From positions 992,001 to 1,056,000 of the forward strand of contig LVZA01000001.1 in the NCBI GenBank assembly GCA_023101505.1: 64,000 bases of DNA, written 5' to 3'. The DNA comes from Pasteurellaceae bacterium Pebbles2 (GTDB lineage: Bacteria; Pseudomonadota; Gammaproteobacteria; Enterobacterales; Pasteurellaceae). The notes under the pieces were generated by a model. That model made no database searches. It worked only from the letters and a program-made list of their open reading frames with translations, and was not told where the DNA came from. Numbering within the stretch: position 1 is the stretch's first letter; each line of letters begins with the position of its first letter. Both the position numbers and the translations under genes were made by a program. This document shows positions 56,801 through 64,000 of this stretch, piece after piece.

Positions 56801-58249
56801 TTATTTAGTGCCGTAGTGGTCGCTTAATTTAGCTTTGTGTTTGCCTTCTTCAACCATTACGATAAACATTAATAATACCGCTAACACGCCACCAGTGATC
56901 ATTACATAGAAACCACCGTCCCAGCCGTAGTATTCTGCAGCCCAACCAACTACAGCAGATGCTGAAACCGTACCACCTAAGTAACCGAACAAGCCTGTGA
57001 AACCTGCTGATGTACCAGCAGCTTTTTTCGGTGCAAGTTCAAGTGCGTGCAAGCCGATTAACATAACAGGACCGTAAATCAAGAAACCGATAGTGGTCAT
57101 TAAAATGAAGTCAGTTAATTGATATGGGTTTTCATACCAAGCGTGGCCAGCATATTGTGCTAATTCTGCTTCAGGTGTAGCTGGGTTTTTCCATAATGCC
57201 ACTACTGCGATGGTGGTTAAAATCATAAAGATGAAACCAGTTAAACCACGTTTACCTTTGAACACTTTATCTGACACCCAACCGCACAATAATGTACCCG
57301 GAATTGCCGCTAATTCATAAATGGTATATGCCCACGCAGTACCTTTGATGTTGAAGTGTTTGACTTCACCAAGGTAAACTGGCGACCATTTCAATACGCC
57401 GTAGCGAATTAAATAAACGAATACGTTAGCGATAGCGATGTACCATAACAATTTGTTTTTCAACACATAAGTAACGAAAATTTCTTTTGTGGTTAAATCG
57501 TTTTCGTAGGTTTTTTCGTTGTAATCTTCAGGATAATCGTTACGCCATTTTTCTACTGGTGGTAAACCGCAAGATTGTGGCGTGTCTTTCATTACAAAGT
57601 AAATCGGCACAGCGGCGATCATTGCTGCGATACCAGGGTAATACAAGGCTTGTTGCCAAACGTCTTTCGCTGTAGCTTGTACGCCAGTGTTGCTGAAATA
57701 AATCGCACTCGCTAACAACACCATCGCACCTGGCACCATACCACCTAAGTTGTGAGCGGTATTCCAAATAGAAACGATAGTACCACGCTCTGATTTAGAC
57801 CACCAGTGCACCATTGTACGACCGCACGGAGGCCAACCCATACCTTGGAACCAACCGTTTAAGAAAATCATTACAAACATTACAGCAATGCCTGAAGTTG
57901 CCCACGGCATTAACCCCATCATTGTCATACATAAACCAGAAAGCAACAAACCAAATGGTAAGAACACTTTCGGGTTAGAACGGTCAGACATACCTGCCAT
58001 CACGAATTTTGATAAACCATATGCCAAGCCAGCACCAGTACCGATAATACCGAGTTCGGCTTTGTTATACATACCTGCTTCGATCAAGCCTTTTTGTGCC
58101 AAGTCGAAGTTAGCACGCACGAAATAATAAGCCGCATAACCAAAGAAAATACCTGCAAAAACTTGCCAACGCAAAAATTTATATCTTGCATCGATTTTGT
58201 CCGCAGGCAACTCTGCAATATGCGGAGCTGGTTTAAATGGACCAAACAT
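56801..58249 (-). CDS. glpT: Glycerol-3-phosphate transporter
   Basis: A 482-residue major facilitator antiporter (glycerol 3-phosphate in, phosphate out). It has twelve hydrophobic segments and the typical N-terminal [24 protein letters not shown] with the conserved substrate-site arginine. The GGATTTTT leader has GGGG ahead of the ATG. It feeds glpABC encoded 2.4 kb downstream on the same strand. Confidence 0.95.
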   Translation of the reverse strand: MFGPFKPAPHIAELPADKIDARYKFLRWQVFAGIFFGYAAYYFVRANFDLAQKGLIEAGMYNKAELGIIGTGAGLAYGLSKFVMAGMSDRSNPKVFLPFGLLLSGLCMTMMGLMPWATSGIAVMFVMIFLNGWFQGMGWPPCGRTMVHWWSKSERGTIVSIWNTAHNLGGMVPGAMVLLASAIYFSNTGVQATAKDVWQQALYYPGIAAMIAAVPIYFVMKDTPQSCGLPPVEKWRNDYPEDYNEKTYENDLTTKEIFVTYVLKNKLLWYIAIANVFVYLIRYGVLKWSPVYLGEVKHFNIKGTAWAYTIYELAAIPGTLLCGWVSDKVFKGKRGLTGFIFMILTTIAVVALWKNPATPEAELAQYAGHAWYENPYQLTDFILMTTIGFLIYGPVMLIGLHALELAPKKAAGTSAGFTGLFGYLGGTVSASAVVGWAAEYYGWDGGFYVMITGGVLAVLLMFIVMVEEGKHKAKLSDHYGTK

Positions 58250-58310
58250 AGAAAAATCCCCTATAATAATTAATCAGTTAGTTACAAAAAGTGATTTTGT
58301 AGCACTCTAA

Positions 58311-58316
58311 AATATA
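58311..58316 (-). promoter_or_regulatory. glpT -10 box
   Basis: TATATT on the minus strand. The inferred start near 58304 places the CRP site at about -61, the classical class I distance. Confidence 0.5.
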
Positions 58317-58356
58317 CCTGTAAAATGTTCTTTTTGGAAAATATTTATTTTCGTTT

Positions 58357-58372
58357 TGTGAGCAAGCTCACA
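58357..58372. promoter_or_regulatory. CRP site of glpT
   Basis: TGTGA-GCAAGC-TCACA is a perfect CRP consensus and nearly fully palindromic, about 110 bases upstream of glpT. Confidence 0.9.
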
Positions 58373-58417
58373 TTATTTTTTCAAAATTGCGCATGTTAGG
58401 GGCATATTAGAGATTAA

Positions 58418-59374
58418 TTAGTTTGAAATTTGAGCAAAAACAGCTAATACATCTTGATGATTAATCGCTTTCATATCATTTTTATGTAAATAATGCTGAT
58501 TTTTCCCATAAGTGCCAATTAGTTTAGGATCGGTTGCACCGTATAAGGTAATATTTGGCACATCTAAAGCTGCTGTCAAATGAGCAAGACCTGTATCAAC
58601 AGAGATAACGGCTTTGGCGTGAGCAATTTGTTGGGCGAGTTCAGTTAGGTTTGATTTTGGCAAAACGATCACATTTTCTAAATCTTGTGCAATCCATTCA
58701 GCACGTTGTTTTTCAGTGGAATTTCCCCACGGCAAACGAATTTCCAACCCAAGTGCGGTAAGTTTTTTGGCTAAATTTTTCCATTCGCTATTTAACCAAT
58801 GTTTATCCGCTCGGGTGGTGGCGTGAATAAACATCACATAAGGTTTAGTGGCGTTTTCGGTGGTGAGAAAATGTTGCGAAATGCCATAATCCCCTTGTGT
58901 GTTAGGCAAAGCATAACCTAAACTTTGAGCGAATAATTGGCGAATTCGCTCGACGGCGTGTTGTTGATAGTCAATGAAAAAAGTATGGTCGTAGAAAAAA
59001 GCAGCCAGCGGTTCACGAGCACATTTTCGGTTATAACCAAATTTTTTGCCTTGAGCAAGTCGAGTGGCGAACAAGGCACTTTTGATTAAACCTTGGGCAT
59101 CAATCACCGCATCATATTGATTTTGTTGTAATAAAGTGCGGTAGTTTTTCCACTCGTTTTGGGTTTGTGCGCTGAATAGATTTTTCCGCCAGCGACGAAT
59201 TGCTACAGGAATTACCTGATTAACAGCAGAATGCCAACGTGGAATTTCGACAAAGTTTTCTTCCACCACCCAATCTACTTCCAACTCAGGAAGGACAAGT
59301 TTAGCATCGGTTAATGCGGGCAATGTATGCAACACATCGCCCATTGATGAGGTTTTAATCAGGCAAATTTTCAT
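58418..59374 (-). CDS. waaC: Lipooligosaccharide heptosyltransferase I (WaaC type)
   Basis: A 318-residue GT-9 glycosyltransferase that adds the first heptose to Kdo. It aligns along its whole length with E. coli WaaC (KTSSMGDVLHTLPALTDA N-terminus; SVDTGLAHLTAALD ADP-heptose site near 260). It follows waaF by 2 bases. Confidence 0.92.
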   Translation of the reverse strand: MKICLIKTSSMGDVLHTLPALTDAKLVLPELEVDWVVEENFVEIPRWHSAVNQVIPVAIRRWRKNLFSAQTQNEWKNYRTLLQQNQYDAVIDAQGLIKSALFATRLAQGKKFGYNRKCAREPLAAFFYDHTFFIDYQQHAVERIRQLFAQSLGYALPNTQGDYGISQHFLTTENATKPYVMFIHATTRADKHWLNSEWKNLAKKLTALGLEIRLPWGNSTEKQRAEWIAQDLENVIVLPKSNLTELAQQIAHAKAVISVDTGLAHLTAALDVPNITLYGATDPKLIGTYGKNQHYLHKNDMKAINHQDVLAVFAQISN

Positions 59375-59376
59375 TA

Positions 59377-60420
59377 TTATTTCGCTAATAATCCATTTAG
59401 TTTTTCTAGCACTAATTCAGGCTGAATATCGATTAGGCTTTGGTGATAGCCCTCATCGCTATCCGCTCCTTTACGAATTTTAATCAAACCACCTTCAATT
59501 AAACGGATTATTACCGCTTTGTCCGAAAGCGGCGGGGTATATTCAGGGCTTGTCGGCCCATAAACAGCGACAAGTGGGCAACCCACCGCAGCGGCGATGT
59601 GCATTAAACCGCTATCATTACTCACCACTACCACACAATCGCTAATTAAATCTACCGCTTGATTGAGCTCGGTTTGACCTGCCAAATTAACGCAATAACG
59701 CTGTAAATCTTCAGCTAAACTGCTGCGAATTTGCTCGCCCACATCAACATCTTTTGCTGAACCAAACAAGCGAATACTATAACCTTGCTCAATGAGTTGT
59801 TTCGCTAATACCGCATAATGATAGTGTGGCCAGCGTTTGGCAGGTCCAAATTCCGCCCCAGGGCAGAAACCAATCGCAGGGCGATTTTCTGCTAAAGCAA
59901 ATTGTGCGGTGAACATTTCTTTCGTTTTTTGCACCGCACTTTGTTCCACCGCCAAATAAGGCGTTGGGATTGTCATTTCAGTTGCCGACGGAATTTGCCC
60001 TTTCTCGAAACCTAACGCCACATAACGCTGCACCATTTTAGGATAATCGGCTTTATTGCTACGTAAATCGTTCAAAAAGAAATAGCGACTTTCTCCTTTC
60101 CAACCACGACGTAATTTAATTTTTGAGAAAAATGGAATAAACGCTGACTTCAATGAGTTCGGCAACACAATCGCCATATCATATTGATTACGCAAAGATT
60201 TTCCAATGCGATAACGTTCGCCCAAACCAAATGCACCGTGTCCAATCGGCATAGTTAAAGCATTGCGAACTTCAGGCATTCGAGCCAACAAAGGCTTACA
60301 CCAATTCGGCGCAAGCACATCAATTTCGCATTGCGGATATTGCTGTTTCAAGGTTTGATACAAACTGTGCGACATCATCATATCGCCAACCCACGACGGG
60401 GCAATGATTAAAATATTCAT
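59377..60420 (-). CDS. waaF: Lipooligosaccharide heptosyltransferase II
   Basis: A 347-residue GT-9 enzyme adding the second heptose. PSWVGDMMMSHSLY at the N-terminus, FCPGAEFGPAKRWPHYHY (about 185) and SNDSGLMHIAAAVG (about 263) match WaaF. It is the first gene of the waaF-waaC unit. Two inverse uptake sequences flank its upstream region (60429-60493), with TATACT as a possible -10 between them. Confidence 0.95.
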   Translation of the reverse strand: MNILIIAPSWVGDMMMSHSLYQTLKQQYPQCEIDVLAPNWCKPLLARMPEVRNALTMPIGHGAFGLGERYRIGKSLRNQYDMAIVLPNSLKSAFIPFFSKIKLRRGWKGESRYFFLNDLRSNKADYPKMVQRYVALGFEKGQIPSATEMTIPTPYLAVEQSAVQKTKEMFTAQFALAENRPAIGFCPGAEFGPAKRWPHYHYAVLAKQLIEQGYSIRLFGSAKDVDVGEQIRSSLAEDLQRYCVNLAGQTELNQAVDLISDCVVVVSNDSGLMHIAAAVGCPLVAVYGPTSPEYTPPLSDKAVIIRLIEGGLIKIRKGADSDEGYHQSLIDIQPELVLEKLNGLLAK

Positions 60421-60508
60421 AAAGCATCAAAAAGTGCGGTTAAAATTAGTATAATTCTAACGAATTTTTACTTTTTTTTCACCGCACTTTTTGTTTTTGA
60501 GAGATTAA

Positions 60509-60793
60509 TTATCCATTTTTTGTTAATGTTATTTTCATTTTTTCCTTATCAAAGGTTTTATTCCAACTTGAAACCGCAATAGTGGCAATACCATTACCAA
60601 TCAGATTAACGATGGCTAATCCAGTACCAACAAAACGATGGATCCCAAGAATTAAAACCATTCCTGCTACTGGTACAACAGGTAAGACAATTAATGTGCT
60701 TGTTAACATAACAAAAGCCGCTCCAGTGACACCCGCCGCACCTTTAGAAGTCAACATCGCTACTACGACTACAATTAGAGCTAGAGAAAATTA
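60509..60793 (-). pseudogene. Remnant of a DctA/GltP-type dicarboxylate symporter gene (C-terminal part only)
   Basis: The frame translates as the C-terminal 90 or so residues of the sodium:dicarboxylate symporter family (MLTSKGAAGVTG, PVAGMVLILGIHRF, NLIGNGIATIAVS). Homologous sequence continues upstream of the ATG as FSLALIVVVVA to about 60793, then meets a stop. Full-length relatives have about 420-440 residues, so roughly 80% is missing. The cut lies next to the sulfoquinovose-type cluster. Confidence 0.82.
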
Positions 60794-60877
60794 TTCATGA
60801 AGTATGTTTTCGCCATTTTCCTGAAAAGAGAATGTAAAAGTGCGGTGAGGGATTTTAATGTTTTACTAAAATTTAGT

Positions 60878-61609
60878 TTATAGATTTTTAATTATTAAAA
60901 TGCTACCGATAACAATCAATAAAGAATAAATTATTTTGTGATAGTTAATGTTATATTTATGTAATAATTGATAACTAAATATTCCTAGGTATATGCCAAT
61001 AATAAAAGCTGGAATAGCTTTAATAAAATAAGAAAATACGTATTCAGTTAATAGACCTTTTGACCAAAATCCAATAATTGCTCCAATCATTTGTAACATG
61101 AAGAAAAAAACTAAAGTTGATTTTGTTTGATCGTGCGTCCAGGGTAACATTGATGTATATGCAATAACAGGGGGACCTGGTTCGCCTACGCTAGCACCTA
61201 AAGCACCAGAAAAAAAACCAACAGTGCTGCTTGTAATTGATGATGTTGATTTGAATATAGCTATATTAGAGCGAAAAGAATACACTCCTGATAGGATTAA
61301 TATTATCCCCATCGCTATTAAAATAAGTTCCGATGGTAGGTGCTTTAATAAATCAGCACCAATAAATGATCCTGGTAAAGAGCCTATAAATAATATAAAA
61401 GCTGTTTTAAATTGAATATGTAATCTCATTTTCCACACTATTGGAAAGGTGACCAACCATCCAAAAATTCCTGCAAGTGGAATTGCTATTTTTACATCTA
61501 GAAATAATGACAATAAAGGGACTGAAACCAGTGCTAATCCAAAACCTGTAAGACCTTGAGTAAAACTACCTAATCCAATAATAATTGAAATAATAAATAT
61601 ATTTTCCAT
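60878..61609 (-). CDS. TSUP family membrane exporter (TauE/SafE type)
   Basis: A 243-residue membrane protein with about eight hydrophobic segments in two related halves. The glycine-rich loops GFGLALVSVPLLSLFLD (about 20-37) and GFFSGALGASVGEPGPPVIAY (about 130-150) are typical of TSUP transporters. Family members export sulfonates such as sulfolactate and dihydroxypropanesulfonate in several sulfoquinovose operons. Position next to an epimerase and a YihS homologue makes that role likely, but it is inferred. Confidence 0.8.
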   Translation of the reverse strand: MENIFIISIIIGLGSFTQGLTGFGLALVSVPLLSLFLDVKIAIPLAGIFGWLVTFPIVWKMRLHIQFKTAFILFIGSLPGSFIGADLLKHLPSELILIAMGIILILSGVYSFRSNIAIFKSTSSITSSTVGFFSGALGASVGEPGPPVIAYTSMLPWTHDQTKSTLVFFFMLQMIGAIIGFWSKGLLTEYVFSYFIKAIPAFIIGIYLGIFSYQLLHKYNINYHKIIYSLLIVIGSILIIKNL

Positions 61610-61626
61610 CCTGGTTTTCTCTCTAA

Positions 61627-62684
61627 TTATTCCTTAATACTAAATTTATAAATTGTTTTTTGATTATATACCTGATTTGGTTCTAATATCGTGTTAGGAA
61701 AATGAACATGGTTCGGACTATCAGGATAATGTTGCGTTTCTAAACAAATAGCCGAAAAAGATTCATATTTATAGTGTTTTTTACCGATCCAGCATTTATT
61801 TGATAATTTAGCTGCATTATAAACTTGAATAGCTGGCTGAGTAGTTATAACAGTAAGTATTCTTCCACTTTGGGGGTCGTAAAGTTCAATAGCTTTTTTA
61901 TATTCGTCATGATCTATTTCACCTGTTAATATAAAATTATGATCCAAAATATTTTTATTTAATTTATGGATATTTTTTTCAAGTAAAACTGAGTTTGTAA
62001 AGTCTAAACCTGTATTTTTAACTGATAAAATTTCTCCAGTGGGAATCATATTTTGGTTTGTTGGGGTGTAGAAATTACTAAAAATCTTTAAATGGTGATT
62101 GTTTATTGATCCTTTATTATGACCCGATAAATTATAATAGCTATGATTTGTTAGATTGATCACTGTTTTTTTATCTGTAGTTGCAGAAAAATGAAAGTGT
62201 AACTGATTCTTTTCGTCTAAACCAATAGAATGAAGAATACTCAAATTTCCAGGGTAACCAGACTCATTATGCGGAGAAAGTCGGTAAAAATGGAGTATAA
62301 TTAAATCTTTATTTTTTCTATGCTGTAATTCCAAATGTATTTATCAAAACCTTGATCGCCCCCATGTATATGTTGTAGTGTAGATAATTCATTTTTTTCT
62401 AATTGATATGTGTTATCTTCAATGTTGAATTGACCATTATTAATGCGATTAGCATACCTACCCACAATAGCACCAAAAAAAGGGTGACCTTGTAAATATT
62501 CATCTAAAGTATCAAAACCCAAAACAATATCTTCAATATTTCCGTTACGATCTTTAGTTTCAATAGATGTTACAATACAACCGTAATTTGTAACTTTTAC
62601 TTTCATTCCTTGTGTATTAGATAAGCAAATTAGATCAACTTTATTTTCATTAATCAGACCAAAATGGCTAACTTCTACATTCAT
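61627..62684 (-). pseudogene. Aldose 1-epimerase (probable sulfoquinovose mutarotase), frameshifted
   Basis: Two overlapping frames (62684-62301 and 62334-61627) together give one aldose 1-epimerase of about 350 residues. The first part has GRYANRINNGQF and HIHGGDQGFDK; the second has SPHNESGYPGNL, LTNHSYYNLSG and a C-terminal ETQHYPDSPNH. The break is at a run of six A on the minus strand (62312-62317): seven A would restore the frame. This is a recent mutation, a sequencing error or a slippage site. E. coli YihR is a mutarotase acting on sulfoquinovose; this protein looks closer to GalM. Confidence 0.8.
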
Positions 62685-62774
62685 TTGTTATATCTCAAAT
62701 TTTATATATTATTAAATAAAAAAGCATTCTAGCTATTAAATTACCTAATAACACCTAGAATGCGTAGAGCTTCT

Positions 62775-64000
62775 TTATTTTGTATTTGTATCTAGTAATC
62801 CAGCAGCAAGAGCTGGAGCTAGTCCTGGTGTTAAAGGTAAACGAGGTATTAATAAACAATGCATTAAATGATAAATATCTTGTTTACCATCCCAAACCTT
62901 ACTTGATGCTTTGTTGTTTATATCTAACTCTTGCCACCAAGAGCCAGTTTCATAATCAATTAAATAAGTTCTGCAATAATCCCAAAATCGTTGATAATAT
63001 TCTTCATATTTAGCTTCTCCTGTTGCCATATATAAGGCATAAGCAGTACCTATAGCCTCGACTATCACCCAACGAATTCTTTCTCTTACAACAGGAACTC
63101 CATTCCAATCAACTGTATAAACAAAACCTTCAGAGCCATCTACAGACCAGGCATCTCGTATTCCTGCTGCAAATAGATTTTTGGCATCCTCTAACAGCCA
63201 ATCTGGTACATTTTCTCCGATTGATATTAAGGTTGCTCGGAGATGGCAAATTAATCTCCCCCATTCAACCCAGTGCCCTGGCGTACCTCCATAAGCTCTG
63301 AAATGGCTTGCGGGGTTTTCTTTATTATAATCTCGTAATGGGTGCCAATTAGAATCAAAATGCTCATTTACGCGATAGTGATTATTTCTAGCTACGTCAT
63401 GAATAATAACTGAAGTAATTCTTAAAGCTCGATCTAGCCATTTTTTATCTTTTGTGACGTCATACACAATTAAAAATGCTTCAACTGCATGCATATTTGC
63501 ATTGCCACCACGATAGCTCTCTGTTTGGCTAAATGTTTCATCCCAAGATTCAAGGCACATTTGTTCTTCTTCGCTCCAGAAATATTTTTCAATAATTTCT
63601 ATTGCATCATTTAATAACGCTTTGGCTTTGGGGTGTCCTGTAGTTGTTGCACTTGCTGCACCTAATAATACAAAGAAATGCTGATAACCTTGTTTTGATG
63701 CATCAATAACACCTTTATCATTTACATTTGCATACCAGCCACCATAAACTCGATCTCGTAAAGCTCCATTCAATGAATTGATACCATGCTCAACTAATTT
63801 GTAAGCTCCAGGTTTTCCCATTAGAGCCGCTAGTGAGTATACGTGAAGCATTCTAGCTGTAATCCAAAGTTGTGTTCCCATTTCTTCACGAATATTACCG
63901 TTATTACCAACCCAGCCAAAACCTGTTGGTACAACAGATTTATAACCGAATTCAAAGATACGATCAGCTTCATTTTCTAACCAACAATTATGTGATTTTG
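62775..64000 (-). CDS. yihS: Sulfoquinovose isomerase (YihS homologue), N-terminus cut by the window edge
   Basis: An N-acylglucosamine 2-epimerase-fold protein that aligns along its length with E. coli YihS. The active-site histidines of that family are visible in [25 protein letters not shown] and [13 protein letters not shown], and the C-terminus [10 protein letters not shown] matches as well. The reading frame continues past the ATG at 63881 to the window end ([17 protein letters not shown]), so only about seven residues are missing. YihS converts sulfoquinovose to sulfofructose, the first committed step of sulfoglycolysis. It is the upstream gene of the cluster with the mutarotase and the TSUP exporter. 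Confidence 0.92.
   Translation of the reverse strand, partial: KSHNCWLENEADRIFEFGYKSVVPTGFGWVGNNGNIREEMGTQLWITARMLHVYSLAALMGKPGAYKLVEHGINSLNGALRDRVYGGWYANVNDKGVIDASKQGYQHFFVLLGAASATTTGHPKAKALLNDAIEIIEKYFWSEEEQMCLESWDETFSQTESYRGGNANMHAVEAFLIVYDVTKDKKWLDRALRITSVIIHDVARNNHYRVNEHFDSNWHPLRDYNKENPASHFRAYGGTPGHWVEWGRLICHLRATLISIGENVPDWLLEDAKNLFAAGIRDAWSVDGSEGFVYTVDWNGVPVVRERIRWVIVEAIGTAYALYMATGEAKYEEYYQRFWDYCRTYLIDYETGSWWQELDINNKASSKVWDGKQDIYHLMHCLLIPRLPLTPGLAPALAAGLLDTNTK

Noticed and set aside
60582-60800. A plus-strand frame over the symporter remnant
   Set aside because: The minus strand shows clear transporter homology; the plus-strand frame is its shadow.
62301-62334. Programmed -1 ribosomal frameshifting in the epimerase gene
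   Set aside because: The A6 tract is not a classical slippery heptamer in this frame and I see no stimulatory stem-loop. A simple indel or sequencing error is more likely.

Overview
This window looks like the chromosome of a Haemophilus-type Pasteurellaceae bacterium. The evidence is very frequent copies of the AAGTGCGGT DNA-uptake signal on both strands, an AT-rich gene set that closely matches Haemophilus and E. coli orthologues, and the competence genes sxy and dprA. Several proteins (Sxy, RecA, a WaaC-type heptosyltransferase) do not look like what I remember of H. influenzae Rd. A relative such as H. parainfluenzae or H. haemolyticus is therefore plausible, but I cannot fix the species.

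Layout. 1-2410: the start of an rRNA operon read leftwards (promoter, leader, 16S, tRNA-Glu, first bases of 23S). 2410-4840: sxy, recX and recA (LexA-controlled), all leftward. 4896-7811: split p-aminobenzoate cluster (pabA against pabB and a pabC-like gene) and pdxH. 7901-8466: a lipoprotein gene whose signal peptide is encoded by 29 CT dinucleotide repeats and is out of frame here (phase OFF). 8467-11275: dprA and a HerA-like ATPase. 11396-14853: selC (tRNA-Sec), selA, selB. 14935-24900: zapB, glpX, a cysE-gpsA-secB-yibN cluster, dtd-yihY-ychJ, trmL, argO, maoP, dsbA-yihD and an in-frame mobA-tag fusion. 24955-38499: lptD, mutS, an intergenic small RNA candidate, oxidoreductases, pirin, gltS, ridA-gph, trpS, a periplasmic protein and hldD.

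38600-39030 is very probably the chromosomal origin oriC: DnaA boxes followed by a dense GATC/AT-rich region. It is followed by the classical mnmG-rsmG-atpIBEFHAGDC block. Two uncharacterised genes with palindromic operators follow (48835-50068), then the anaerobic glycerol-3-phosphate genes glpABC and glpT, each with a perfect CRP site, with a Gcr-type membrane protein gene between them. waaC-waaF make the lipooligosaccharide inner core together with hldD.

The right end (60509-64000) looks acquired. A remnant of a dicarboxylate symporter gene is followed by a leftward cluster of a TSUP exporter, a frameshifted aldose 1-epimerase and a close match to E. coli YihS, the sulfoquinovose isomerase. 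This is probably the tail of a sulfoquinovose-catabolism operon that continues beyond the window.
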